This document shows positions 7,259 through 15,297 of a stretch of DNA of 64,000 nt, in pieces. Origin of the DNA: Litchfieldella rifensis. GTDB taxonomy: Bacteria; Pseudomonadota; Gammaproteobacteria; Pseudomonadales; Halomonadaceae. A program made the translations under genes and the position numbers. Numbering within the stretch: position 1 is the first letter of the stretch; every line of letters starts with the position of its first letter. The stretch is from contig NZ_JBHRUG010000002.1 of the NCBI RefSeq assembly GCF_042646605.1, positions 347,513 through 411,512 on the forward strand, written 5' to 3'. Under the pieces are notes generated by a model. That model had not been told where the DNA came from, did not search any database, and saw only the letters and a program-made list of their open reading frames with translations.

Positions 7259-8314
7259 TTACTGACGACCGTTCTCGCCCTGGTCCAGGCGTCGCAACTG
7301 CTGCCAGAGTTCGCGACGCAGGTCGCCGATGCGTGGGGCTTCGCCGTCGTCGAAGGGCAGCGGCCGGGTCAGGCGCAGCGTGCGCAGGCCCAGGCGCGCG
7401 CTCAGCAGCCCCACGCCGAGTCCTTGACCGGCACGCGTCGATAGCTTGCCGGCCAGGTTCATCGACAGCAGTTCCATGCTGGCCTCACTGGCCATTTCGC
7501 TGGCGCCGGCAAAGGCCATGTTGTAGAGCACGGCGCGAAACAGTCGCAAGCGGCTGGCGTAGCCCAGTTCGAGGCCATAGAGCCGTGCCAGGCGGTCGAC
7601 CAGCGCCAGGTTGCGCCACGCCACCAACGCCATGTCGACCAGGGTCAGAGGGCTCACCGCGACCATGATGGCGGTATCGCCGGACATCCGCGAAATCAGG
7701 CGGCGGGCCTCGCGGTCGCGCGGGGCCAACAGGTGGTGGGCAAGCAATACCCGTGTCTCGGCGCCGCCATGATGGGATTCCCAGGCCTTGAGGAACCCCT
7801 GCCAGTGAGGGTGGTCGTCATCCAGGTCGAGTTGTTCGCGGAGCTGTTCGGCGAGCCGGCGAGCCGCTTGTGGGGACTCGACATCGAGCCGTTCGAGGCG
7901 CTCGCGCAGCGTCACGTGACGACGCAGGCGCCTGAGTCGCCACAATTCGCGCAACAGGGCCGAGCCCCCCAGGCCAAGCGCCAGCAGGCCGAGCAGGCTC
8001 CAGGCACCGTTCAGCCAGTCGTTGCCCAGCGAGGCGGCATATAGTGTCTGGCCGACTTCCACGCTGCCCAGCGCCAGGCCGCCGCCGAGCAGCGTCAGCA
8101 GCCCCCAGCGGCGCTTGCGTGGACGCGCCAGGCTGTTGCTGACCACGGCCTCGGTCCGCTCGACAGTGTCGCTGACGGGCAGCGGGCGGGAAGCATGCTC
8201 CGGGTCGAAGGTCTCGGTGGGGCGCGGGTCGCGGAGCGGGGGGCCAGGCTCGTCCCGGTCGTCGAGGCGAAACCGCTGGCCGGGGCGCGGGTCGTGCTGT
8301 CGTGCTTCACTCAT
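7259..8314 (-). CDS. ycjF: YcjF-like membrane protein (UPF0283/DUF697)
   Basis: A 351-residue protein with an acidic, proline-rich N-terminus, two hydrophobic helices around residues 80-135 (GLLTLLGGGLALGSVEVG and AWSLLGLLALGLGGSALL) and a C-terminal DUF697 part (VAVSPLTLVDMALVAWRN). YcjF-type proteins sit in the inner membrane and are always close to YcjX; their biochemical role is not settled, and links to envelope stress have been proposed. Translation starts at the ATG at 8314, which overlaps the ycjX stop as ATGA, so the two are translationally coupled. Confidence 0.88.
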   Translation of the reverse strand: MSEARQHDPRPGQRFRLDDRDEPGPPLRDPRPTETFDPEHASRPLPVSDTVERTEAVVSNSLARPRKRRWGLLTLLGGGLALGSVEVGQTLYAASLGNDWLNGAWSLLGLLALGLGGSALLRELWRLRRLRRHVTLRERLERLDVESPQAARRLAEQLREQLDLDDDHPHWQGFLKAWESHHGGAETRVLLAHHLLAPRDREARRLISRMSGDTAIMVAVSPLTLVDMALVAWRNLALVDRLARLYGLELGYASRLRLFRAVLYNMAFAGASEMASEASMELLSMNLAGKLSTRAGQGLGVGLLSARLGLRTLRLTRPLPFDDGEAPRIGDLRRELWQQLRRLDQGENGRQ

Positions 8315-9714
8315 TGCAACTTGTCTCCGAGCAGCCACTCCAGGGCCACATCCAAGCGGATATGGGCCAGGGTACCATTCTCGCGCGGTGCCGGGCGGAA
8401 GGCACGAAAGTCGAAACCCTGGCGTGACCAGAATGTCGCATCGGGCAGTCGTGCCGGCACTTCGCCGGGAAACACCAGTACCTCTTCGCCATCGAGGGTA
8501 GTGCCGCGCAGCGCCGCGGTGCGCTTGCCCTGATGTTCGACCTCGCGGGCCTGGGTGGCGCGTATCGAAGCCAGTGACATCGCGCGCACCGGGACAGCGG
8601 CGAAGCGCAGGTCCCGAAGCGGCTCGGCCAACAGGGCTTCGAGCAGGGCGACCAGGTTGGCGTGCTGCTCGGGCGTCACATGATCGGCCTTGGTGGCGGC
8701 AATGGCCAGGCGATCGATGCGCGGCGAGAACAGCCGGGACAGCAGGCTGCGCTTGCCATAGTCGAAGCTCTTCATCAGGGTGCCGAGCGCCCGGGACAGA
8801 TCCTCGAAGCGCTCGGGACCGGCATTCAGGGCCCCCAGCACGTCGACCAGCACGATCTGGCGATCGAAGCGCCGGAAATGGTCGCGATAGAAGGGTTTGA
8901 CGATATGCTGCTGGTAGTGGGCAAAGCGCCTGACCAGGGTCTGGTAGACGCTATCCTCGGGCAGCTTGGCGAGCGTGGCGCGATCGCGGTCGCCAAGCCC
9001 CGGCAGCGGAAAGAACTGCAGTACCGGGGCGCCTTCGAGATCGCCGGGCAGCAGGAAACGCCCCGGTTGCAGGTCGGAAAAGCCGGCGGCACGGGCGGCA
9101 CGCAGCCCTTGGGCATAGCGTTCGGCGATGGCGGCGAGCTGCGCTTCGTCGGCACTGGCGGCGGGGTCGAGAGTCGACACGGCATCGAGCCAGTCGGCGA
9201 ACAGCGCGTGGCGCTCGCCTTGGCGTCGAGCATCGGGGTCGAACGGCTGGCTCTCGCTCCAGCTCAGATAGTCGTGGCCCAGCAGCGGCAGGTCGAGCAG
9301 CCATTCGCCGGGATAATCGAACAGGTCCAGGGTGAGGGTCGCGGTATCACGCTGGAACAGCCCGGAGCGGGCCGGCCGGTAGCGCAGCGTCAACCGCAGT
9401 TCACTGATGCCGCGGGTCGGTTCGGGCCAGCGTGGCGGGGTCGCGTCGAGCGCCTCCATGGCCTGGTCATAAGGGAAGCGCGGCACGCCGAGATCCTGCT
9501 GCGCCATGCGCTTGGCCCCCAGCAAGCGTCCCTCGCGCGCGGCGGGCAGCAGATCGAGGCGGGCTTCCAGGCCGACGTGGCGGAGTTGGTAGACCAGCGA
9601 GGTCAGAAAGGCGGTCTTGCCGGAATTCGACAGGCCGGTGACCGCCAGGCGCAACTGGCGGTCGCGACCACGTTCGAGCAGGTCGTTGAGTTCGCGGGCC
9701 AGAGACTGGCGCAT
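8311..9714 (-). CDS. ycjX: YcjX-like P-loop NTPase (DUF463)
   Basis: A 467-residue protein with an N-terminal Walker A motif (GLSNSGKTAFLTS, around residue 26) and the DUF463 signatures DLFDYPGEWLLDLPLL and VDVLGALNAGPERFEDL. Family members bind GTP or ATP and are stress-induced in E. coli. The ATG at 9714 has GAAGGGA about nine bases upstream; a TTG at 9735 would extend it by seven residues. It is the first gene of the ycjX-ycjF pair. Confidence 0.92.
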   Translation of the reverse strand: MRQSLARELNDLLERGRDRQLRLAVTGLSNSGKTAFLTSLVYQLRHVGLEARLDLLPAAREGRLLGAKRMAQQDLGVPRFPYDQAMEALDATPPRWPEPTRGISELRLTLRYRPARSGLFQRDTATLTLDLFDYPGEWLLDLPLLGHDYLSWSESQPFDPDARRQGERHALFADWLDAVSTLDPAASADEAQLAAIAERYAQGLRAARAAGFSDLQPGRFLLPGDLEGAPVLQFFPLPGLGDRDRATLAKLPEDSVYQTLVRRFAHYQQHIVKPFYRDHFRRFDRQIVLVDVLGALNAGPERFEDLSRALGTLMKSFDYGKRSLLSRLFSPRIDRLAIAATKADHVTPEQHANLVALLEALLAEPLRDLRFAAVPVRAMSLASIRATQAREVEHQGKRTAALRGTTLDGEEVLVFPGEVPARLPDATFWSRQGFDFRAFRPAPRENGTLAHIRLDVALEWLLGDKLQ

Positions 9715-9740
9715 GGCTGACGATTCCCTTCGCAATACGA

Positions 9741-10919
9741 TCAGCCACTAATGTGCGGGCGTTGCCGGCGTCTGGCAAGTCGCTGCCAGGTGAGAGCCAG
9801 CAGCGGGAGCAGCGACAGCGGAATCAACAGGGCGTTGAGCATGGCCCAGCCGAGTCCGCTGACCAGGGGGCCGGCCAACAGGGCGGTCAGGGCCACGGTG
9901 GAGAACACCAGGAACTCGTTGGCGGCCTGGGTGCGAGCCTTCTCGGCCGGACGATAGGTCTCGGTGAGCAGGCCGGTGGCGGGCAGGAAAGTGAAATTCC
10001 AGCCCAGCCCCAGCAGGATCAGCGCCGTATGGAAGCCATGCACGCCGGCGTCGACCTGGGCCACCATGCCGCTGGCCACCAGCAGCAGGCAACCGAGGGT
10101 GATCATGCGACTGGGGCCGAAGCGGGCGGTCAGGTGGCCGGTGACGAAGGAAGGCAGGAACATCGCCAGCACATGCCACTGGATGGTGGTTGCCACGAGG
10201 TCGAAGTGAAAGCCGGCGCTGGCCATGGCCAGGGGCGTCGACGTCATCGCCAGGTTCATCACGCCATAGCCGACCAGGGCCGCCGTCACGGCGGCGATGA
10301 ATACCGGTTGGCGCAGGATCTCGCCCAGCGGGCGTGGCGTATCGTCGCCATGGGTGATCTCGGCCGGTGGCAGACGCGTCAGGGCGAGGATCACCAGGGC
10401 GACCAGGTAGAGGGCGCCGAGACCCAGAAAGCTGCCGAGGAAGGGCGTCTCCGCCAGTTCGCGGCTGACCCGTGCCAGCCACGGGCCGAAGAACGCCGCC
10501 AACACCCCGCCGCCCATCACCAGGCCGATGGCGCGATCGCGCAGCGCCAGGGGCGCGGCTTCCACGGCGGCGAAGCGGTAGAGCTGGCCGAAGCCGATGC
10601 CGATGCCGATCAGCCAGGTGCCGAGCATGAAGAGGAAGAAGTTCTCGCCGATCAGCGCCTGCATGGCGGTACCGACGCCGACCAGTCCCAGCAGGTTGCC
10701 GAGCAGGAAGCCACGCTTGCGTCCCAGCCGTGCCATGATCAACGAGGCCGGGATGGTCGCGCACATCAGCCCCAGCCACTGGGTCGCCACCGGGGCGGTG
10801 GACCAGGTCGCGCTGGGGGCGAGGTTCGAGCCGATCAATGGCGAAACGGCGATCAGCAGAATGTTGCCGCTGACCAGCAGGGCCTGGCAGAGCGACAGTA
10901 GGGTGACGGTAAGCGGCAT
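9741..10919 (-). CDS. MFS transporter
   Basis: A 392-residue major facilitator with about twelve hydrophobic segments. The loop between helices 2 and 3 reads ARLGRKRGFLLGN, the MFS motif A in degenerate form. The size and simple topology fit a drug or metabolite efflux protein. GGAG lies nine bases before the ATG. The GlxA-type regulator gene ends 12 bp upstream in the same orientation, so the regulator probably leads a two-gene unit and controls it. The substrate is unknown. Confidence 0.88.
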   Translation of the reverse strand: MPLTVTLLSLCQALLVSGNILLIAVSPLIGSNLAPSATWSTAPVATQWLGLMCATIPASLIMARLGRKRGFLLGNLLGLVGVGTAMQALIGENFFLFMLGTWLIGIGIGFGQLYRFAAVEAAPLALRDRAIGLVMGGGVLAAFFGPWLARVSRELAETPFLGSFLGLGALYLVALVILALTRLPPAEITHGDDTPRPLGEILRQPVFIAAVTAALVGYGVMNLAMTSTPLAMASAGFHFDLVATTIQWHVLAMFLPSFVTGHLTARFGPSRMITLGCLLLVASGMVAQVDAGVHGFHTALILLGLGWNFTFLPATGLLTETYRPAEKARTQAANEFLVFSTVALTALLAGPLVSGLGWAMLNALLIPLSLLPLLALTWQRLARRRQRPHISG

Positions 10920-10931
10920 GCGGGGGGTCTC

Positions 10932-11942
10932 CTAGGCATCCTTGGCGAGTGAGGGGGGAATGTGGTCCGGAAGGCGGCGGCCGAAGCGTTGACGATATAG
11001 CGTAGGCGAGACGCCGTAGTGGCGCTGGAAAAGGCGACGCAACTGTTCGGCGCCCCCCAGTTGCCAGCGTCGGGCCAGGCGTTCCAGGGGGAGTGGCTGG
11101 GGACTCTCGATCAGTGCCAGCCGGGCCTGCTCCAGGCGCAGGCGGGTCAGGTAGCTGCCGGGAGTGGTCCCCAGCTGGTGGCGGAACAGGCGCGACAGGT
11201 GGCGTGGCGAGACGGCGATGTAGTCGGCCATGTCCTCCAGGCGGTATGCCTTGCCGGGATCGGCATGCAGACGGTCCAGCAGCCGTCGCAACGGACCGCT
11301 GGCCTTGTGCTGCTGGGCCAGGACTTCGCTGAACTGCGACTGGCCACCGGGCCGGTGCAGGAACATCACCAGTTCGCGGGCCACCCGGCCGGCAAGCTCG
11401 CTGCCCTGGTCGGCCTCGAGCAGCGACAGCGCGAGATCGATGCCCGCGGTCACGCCGGCGCTGGTATACAGGCCACCGGATTCCAGGTAGAGGGCATCGG
11501 CGAGTACCTCGATTCGCGGGTAATCGTTGGCGAGCTGCTTGCAGTGGCGCCAATGGGTGGTCGCTTGGCGTCCGTCCAGCAGCCCGGCGGCGGCGAGCAG
11601 GAAGGCACCGGTACAGATGGAGCCCAGGCGCCGGACGCGCGCGGCCTGGTGACGCAGTGTCTCCAACAGGGCCGGATCCTGGTATTGCGCCCTCACTCCG
11701 CTACCCCCGGAGAGCAGCAGCGTATCGAGGGGAGCGAGAGTATCGAGCTCTCGCCAGGCATGCTCGGCTTGCAGGATCAGGCCGCCGTTGGTGGTCACGG
11801 GGCCCGGTCGCTCGGCCACCAGATGTAGCCGATAGAGCCGGCGCTCGCTCAGTTGGTTGGCGGTGGCGAAGACCTGCCACGGGCCGCTGACATCCAGCAA
11901 CTGGCAGTCGGGATAGATCAGCAAGGCAATGGTGCGGGGCAT
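10932..11942 (-). CDS. GlxA-family AraC-type transcriptional regulator
   Basis: A 336-residue regulator. Residues 1-170 form a DJ-1/PfpI-like domain (MPRTIALLIYPDCQLLDVSG; nucleophile-elbow region GSICTGAFLLAAAGLLDGR) and residues 225-325 an AraC HTH domain (MADYIAVSPRHLSRLFRHQLG and a second helix pair ending GVSPTLYRQRF). GlxA-type regulators usually sense a small metabolite with the first domain and control neighbouring transport or catabolic genes. It is followed after 12 bp by the MFS gene, its likely target. Confidence 0.9.
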   Translation of the reverse strand: MPRTIALLIYPDCQLLDVSGPWQVFATANQLSERRLYRLHLVAERPGPVTTNGGLILQAEHAWRELDTLAPLDTLLLSGGSGVRAQYQDPALLETLRHQAARVRRLGSICTGAFLLAAAGLLDGRQATTHWRHCKQLANDYPRIEVLADALYLESGGLYTSAGVTAGIDLALSLLEADQGSELAGRVARELVMFLHRPGGQSQFSEVLAQQHKASGPLRRLLDRLHADPGKAYRLEDMADYIAVSPRHLSRLFRHQLGTTPGSYLTRLRLEQARLALIESPQPLPLERLARRWQLGGAEQLRRLFQRHYGVSPTLYRQRFGRRLPDHIPPSLAKDA

Positions 11943-12029
11943 GACACTCTCCTGTGACGATCACTCGAGTGTCGACTGTGGAGGGCGTGTCCGCAACGAC
12001 CGGTATCCCACCGATCAGGACATTGCGCG

Positions 12030-12058
12030 AAAAAACGCCCTGCCGGCGGGCAGGGCGT
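12030..12058 (-). terminator. Rho-independent terminator of the sodium symporter gene
   Basis: On the minus strand the stem ACGCCCTGCC / GGCAGGGCGT with a four-base loop is followed by six T. It lies about 20 bases after the symporter stop codon. Confidence 0.85.
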
Positions 12059-12078
12059 CGCATGGGGGCGTTCGTACG

Positions 12079-13674
12079 TCAGCCGGCGAAGGCCACGTAG
12101 ATGGCGATGACCAGAACCACCAGCACGATACCGGCGGGGATGGCCCCCTTCCATGGCGTCAGGTCGACGGCTCCGCTGTCCTCGTGGATCCACGCGGTCT
12201 CCCGCGGGCGCAGCTTGCCCATGATCAGCATGATCGCGACCAGCAGCACGAAGACGCTGGCCACGAAGTGGAACTCGTTCATGATCGTCGGCAGCTTGTT
12301 GAACGGGGGAACGAAGTAGCCGGCGGCGATCAGCAGGCAGCCGCCGACCAGCGCGATCTTGGCCGCCATGGCGGGCACGCGTTTGGTCAACAAGCCCACC
12401 AGCACCACGGCCAGGATGGGAATAAAGTAGATGGCGTTCATCTTCTGCAGATAGCCGAACAGGCTTTCCTGGCCGGCCAACAGCGGGGCGATGGTCATGG
12501 TCACCACCGCCATGATCCAGCCGAACACCTTGCCCGACTTGACCACCTGCTCGTCGGTGGCGTTCTTGTTCAGCACTCCCTTGTACAACCCCAGGCTGAA
12601 GATGGTGGTGGTACTGTTGAGCGCGGAGTTGAACGAGGACAGGATGGCGCCGACCATCACCGCGGCGAAGAACCCCGTCAGGTAAGGGGGCAACACGTTG
12701 AACACCAGATGGCCGTAAGCCGCGTCGGCGCGCACGCCCTGATCGGCATACAGGTGGTAGGCGATGATGCCCGGCAGCACCAGGTACAGCGGCCCCAGCA
12801 GTTTGAGAAGACCGGTCAGCAGCACGCCCTTCTGGCCTTCGGCGAGGTTCTTGGCGGCGAAGGTGCGCTGAATGATCTGCTGGTTGGTGGTCCAGTAGAA
12901 GAGGTTGATCAGGAACACGCCGGTGAACAGGGTAGAGAAAGGCACCTGCTGATTGGCGCCGCCGATGGAGTTGAGCTTGTCCGGGTCGCTCTGCTTGAGG
13001 ATCTCCCAGCCGGCCAGCACGCCACCATTGTCGCTGACTGCCTGCAGGCCGAAGTAGACGATCACGAAGCCGCCGATCAACAGGCCCACGCCGTTCAAGG
13101 TGTCGGATACGGCGACGGTGCGCAGGCCGCCGAACAGGGCGTAGATCGAGCCGATGATGCCGACGACCCACACCGTCAGCCATAGCAGGAGGGTGCTGGA
13201 TTGGATGCCGGTGAGTCCCGGCAGGTCGAGCATGCCCTGCAGCCCTATGGCACCGGAATAGAGAATGATCGGCAGCAGGATCACCGCATAGGCGATCAGG
13301 AAGATGATGTTACAGATCAGCTGTGTCCCGCCGTCGAAGCGAATCAGCAGCATCTGCGGCACGGTGGTGATGCCGCTTCTCAGAAAGCGTGGCAGGAAGA
13401 ACAACCCCAGTGCCACGAGTGCGAGTACCGCGACTACCTCCCAGGCCATCACACTCAGGCCGTCGCTGAAGGCAGCGCCATTGAGGCCCACCATCTGCTC
13501 GGTGGACAAGTTGGTCATCAACAGCGAGCCGGCGATCACCGGGAAGGTCAGCGCGCGGCCGGCCAGGAAGTAGCCACGGCTACTGCTGTGGTCGTCGCGC
13601 CGGGTCATGCGCCAGGTGATCAGTGCCACCAGCCCGGTAAAGAACAGGAACGATGCCAGGGTCAGGGCATGCAT
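12079..13674 (-). CDS. Sodium:solute symporter, SGLT-like (sugar candidate)
   Basis: A 531-residue SSS/SLC5 transporter with about 14 hydrophobic segments. Landmarks recalled from Vibrio SGLT are retained: YFLAGRALTFPVIAGSLL, NLSTEQMVGLNGAAFSDG, NLFYWTTNQQIIQRTFAAKN and SSFNSALNSTTTIFSLGLY. These resemble the sodium-galactose branch more than the proline, acetate or pantothenate branches, so a sugar or polyol substrate is likely but unproven. AAAGGA lies nine bases before the ATG. The gene is monocistronic with its own terminator. A split inverted repeat in its upstream region may be a regulatory site. Confidence 0.88.
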   Translation of the reverse strand: MHALTLASFLFFTGLVALITWRMTRRDDHSSSRGYFLAGRALTFPVIAGSLLMTNLSTEQMVGLNGAAFSDGLSVMAWEVVAVLALVALGLFFLPRFLRSGITTVPQMLLIRFDGGTQLICNIIFLIAYAVILLPIILYSGAIGLQGMLDLPGLTGIQSSTLLLWLTVWVVGIIGSIYALFGGLRTVAVSDTLNGVGLLIGGFVIVYFGLQAVSDNGGVLAGWEILKQSDPDKLNSIGGANQQVPFSTLFTGVFLINLFYWTTNQQIIQRTFAAKNLAEGQKGVLLTGLLKLLGPLYLVLPGIIAYHLYADQGVRADAAYGHLVFNVLPPYLTGFFAAVMVGAILSSFNSALNSTTTIFSLGLYKGVLNKNATDEQVVKSGKVFGWIMAVVTMTIAPLLAGQESLFGYLQKMNAIYFIPILAVVLVGLLTKRVPAMAAKIALVGGCLLIAAGYFVPPFNKLPTIMNEFHFVASVFVLLVAIMLIMGKLRPRETAWIHEDSGAVDLTPWKGAIPAGIVLVVLVIAIYVAFAG

Positions 13675-13768
13675 GGTGAGAGTCCTTTCAAGGGTGAGGA
13701 TGGGTTTCGGCCAGTCAGCGGGCCGGAGTTATCCGTAAAATTACTTTAGATGCTGGGAGTCTATTGCG

Positions 13769-13827
13769 ATATTTCGCTTCCTCCATACGCCTTTAGTCGT
13801 AATTTCTTGTCCATGAGTGCGAAATAT
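13769..13827. promoter_or_regulatory. Split inverted repeat upstream of the symporter gene
   Basis: ATATTTCGC at 13769-13777 and its exact complement GCGAAATAT at 13819-13827 flank a 41-base AT-rich stretch 95-153 bases before the symporter start. The second arm reaches the stop codon of the small upstream gene. This could be a pair of operator half-sites; no known regulator motif is recognised. Confidence 0.3.
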
Positions 13828-14042
13828 TACTGAGGCATGGTGTGAGGAGGCGGTGGTGATACCAGCCCGAAGAGCTGCACCAGCATAGGGCTGACCGCAA
13901 TCAAGAACCCCAGCACAGCAATACCGTAGCCTAGCACCTTCCTCCGGGAGTGCTTGGCCAGGGTCAGGCCGATGAGGCAGATCACCAGGCCCAGGAGGTT
14001 GAAAAGGTATCTGGCCATTTCCAGCACTTCGTAGATACTCAT
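13827..14042 (-). CDS. Small two-helix membrane protein, unknown function
   Basis: A 71-residue protein with two predicted membrane segments (YLFNLLGLVICLIGLTLA and VLGYGIAVLGFLIAVSPMLV), separated by a basic turn (KHSRRK), with a proline-rich tail. I do not recognise a family. It is called a gene because AAGGAG lies six bases before the ATG and the hydrophobic pattern is regular. It lies upstream of the symporter in the same orientation, about 150 bases away, and is transcribed away from the DUF924 gene. Confidence 0.6.
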   Translation of the reverse strand: MSIYEVLEMARYLFNLLGLVICLIGLTLAKHSRRKVLGYGIAVLGFLIAVSPMLVQLFGLVSPPPPHTMPQ

Positions 14043-14164
14043 GCAGGCTCCTTGAAACGCCGGGTGGCGATTGGGGTCGACATCGTCATCGACTACTCTA
14101 GGGTATCAAGAGTGGCGATTGTCTCATTGTCACCATCGGAAGCGTTCACCAGGGAGCTGGCAAA

Positions 14165-14713
14165 TTGAGCAAGGTATCCGTACAAGACGTGTTGGCATTC
14201 TGGTTCGACGAACTGACGCCGCGGCAATGGTTTGCCAAGGACGAAACCCTGGACCGCGAGATCGCGACACGTTTCTCGTCGTTGCTCGACGCGGCCCGGC
14301 ATGGCGAACTCTGGCAATGGCGCCTTTCCGCCATGGGGCGGCTGGCCGAGATCCTGGTGCTCGATCAGTTCTCGCGCAATATCCATCGCGACACGCCCGC
14401 GGCCTTCGCCCAGGATCCCCAGGCCCTGGCGTTGGCTCAGGAAGCGGTGGCGCACCGCGTCGATCGACACCTCGATGTCACGCACAAGCCATTCCTGTAC
14501 ATGCCCTACATGCACAGCGAGTCGCTGGCGATTCACGACGAGGCGCTGCGATTGTTCGACCAGCCGGGGCTCGAGGAGAACCTGCGCTTCGAGCAGCGGC
14601 ATCGCGACATCATTGCCCGTTTCGGGCGTTATCCCCATCGCAATGCCATCCTCGGGCGTGAATCGACCCCCGAGGAGATGACATTCTTGCAGGATCCCGG
14701 GTCATCGTTCTGA
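14165..14713 (+). CDS. DUF924 family protein
   Basis: A 182-residue DUF924 protein with the family signatures FWFDELTPRQWFAKD, LAEILVLDQFSRNIHRDTP and LYMPYMHSESL. The fold is a helical, TPR-like bundle and the function is not known. The start is a TTG at 14165, chosen because GGGAG lies eight bases upstream and the family begins near this point; no in-frame ATG is better placed. It is followed after 54 bases by a small stress membrane protein. Confidence 0.87.
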   Translation: MSKVSVQDVLAFWFDELTPRQWFAKDETLDREIATRFSSLLDAARHGELWQWRLSAMGRLAEILVLDQFSRNIHRDTPAAFAQDPQALALAQEAVAHRVDRHLDVTHKPFLYMPYMHSESLAIHDEALRLFDQPGLEENLRFEQRHRDIIARFGRYPHRNAILGRESTPEEMTFLQDPGSSF

Positions 14714-14767
14714 ATGACCCGACAATGAGGGAAAAAGAGTCTTTCACCGGCAAAAGGAGAGGCAGAG

Positions 14768-15010
14768 ATGGGCTTGATTCTGTGGTTGATCATTGGTGGT
14801 CTGGCGGGCTGGATCGCCGGCAACATCATGCGCGGCGGCGGCTTCGGCATCCTCGGCAACATCGGGGTCGGTATCGTCGGCGCGGTGGTCGGCGGCTTTC
14901 TGTTCAGCCTGCTCGGGCTGCAGTCGGGCGGCTTCATCGGCTCGTTGGTGACCGCGACGGTGGGTGCCGTGGTCCTGCTATGGGTAATCGCCAAGATCAG
15001 AAGCGGTTGA
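14768..15010 (+). CDS. GlsB/YeaQ/YmgE family stress-response membrane protein
   Basis: An 80-residue protein with three glycine-rich membrane helices (LWLIIGGLAGWIAGNIMRG, NIGVGIVGAVVGGFLF and GSLVTATVGAVVLLWVIA). It belongs to the transglycosylase-associated family typical of general-stress regulons. GGAGAGG lies just before the ATG. A strong terminator follows. Confidence 0.92.
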   Translation: MGLILWLIIGGLAGWIAGNIMRGGGFGILGNIGVGIVGAVVGGFLFSLLGLQSGGFIGSLVTATVGAVVLLWVIAKIRSG

Positions 15011-15043
15011 ATGTGACTTAGCCTTGTCAGTAGGTAGGACAAC

Positions 15044-15074
15044 ACCGTCCAGCCAAGTGGCTGGGCGGTTTTTT
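15044..15074 (+). terminator. Rho-independent terminator after the GlsB-like gene
   Basis: ACCGTCCAGCC and GGCTGGGCGGT pair across an AAGT loop with one G-T pair, followed by six T. Confidence 0.85.
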
Positions 15075-15102
15075 ATGGTCGTTAAGGTTGTGATGCGGCT
15101 AT

Positions 15103-15218
15103 TGTGAATTTCTCTTTCACACATATGCAGTTTCAATTTGTGCCCCCCGGTTTCGATAGGTCTACGTTGCAGGATGCAAGATCGACGGTTCGCACGGCCT
15201 GGGACGTTCCTGAACGTC
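15103..15218. promoter_or_regulatory. katE upstream region with two short dyads
   Basis: The katE leader region holds TGTGAA-N7-TTCACA at 15103-15121 and GACGTT-CCTG-AACGTC at 15203-15218. The second could form an RNA hairpin about 80 bases before the start codon. Neither matches a regulator site closely enough to name. Confidence 0.25.
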
Positions 15219-15297
15219 AGGGAGCCGGAAGCAGTGTCGGCTTGCGGGCTCGTGCGAGTTGGGTTTGGACGACACATCAGCCAACGAGGTGTTGACC

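Noticed and set aside
9748..11553. 601-codon minus-strand frame across the MFS and GlxA genes
   Set aside because: It is Arg/Pro/Gly-rich low-information sequence overlapping two well-supported genes on the same strand in another frame.
15103..15121. TGTGAA-N7-TTCACA as a CRP/Vfr site for katE
   Set aside because: The spacing between TGTGA and TCACA is nine, not six to eight, so it is kept only as an unassigned dyad.
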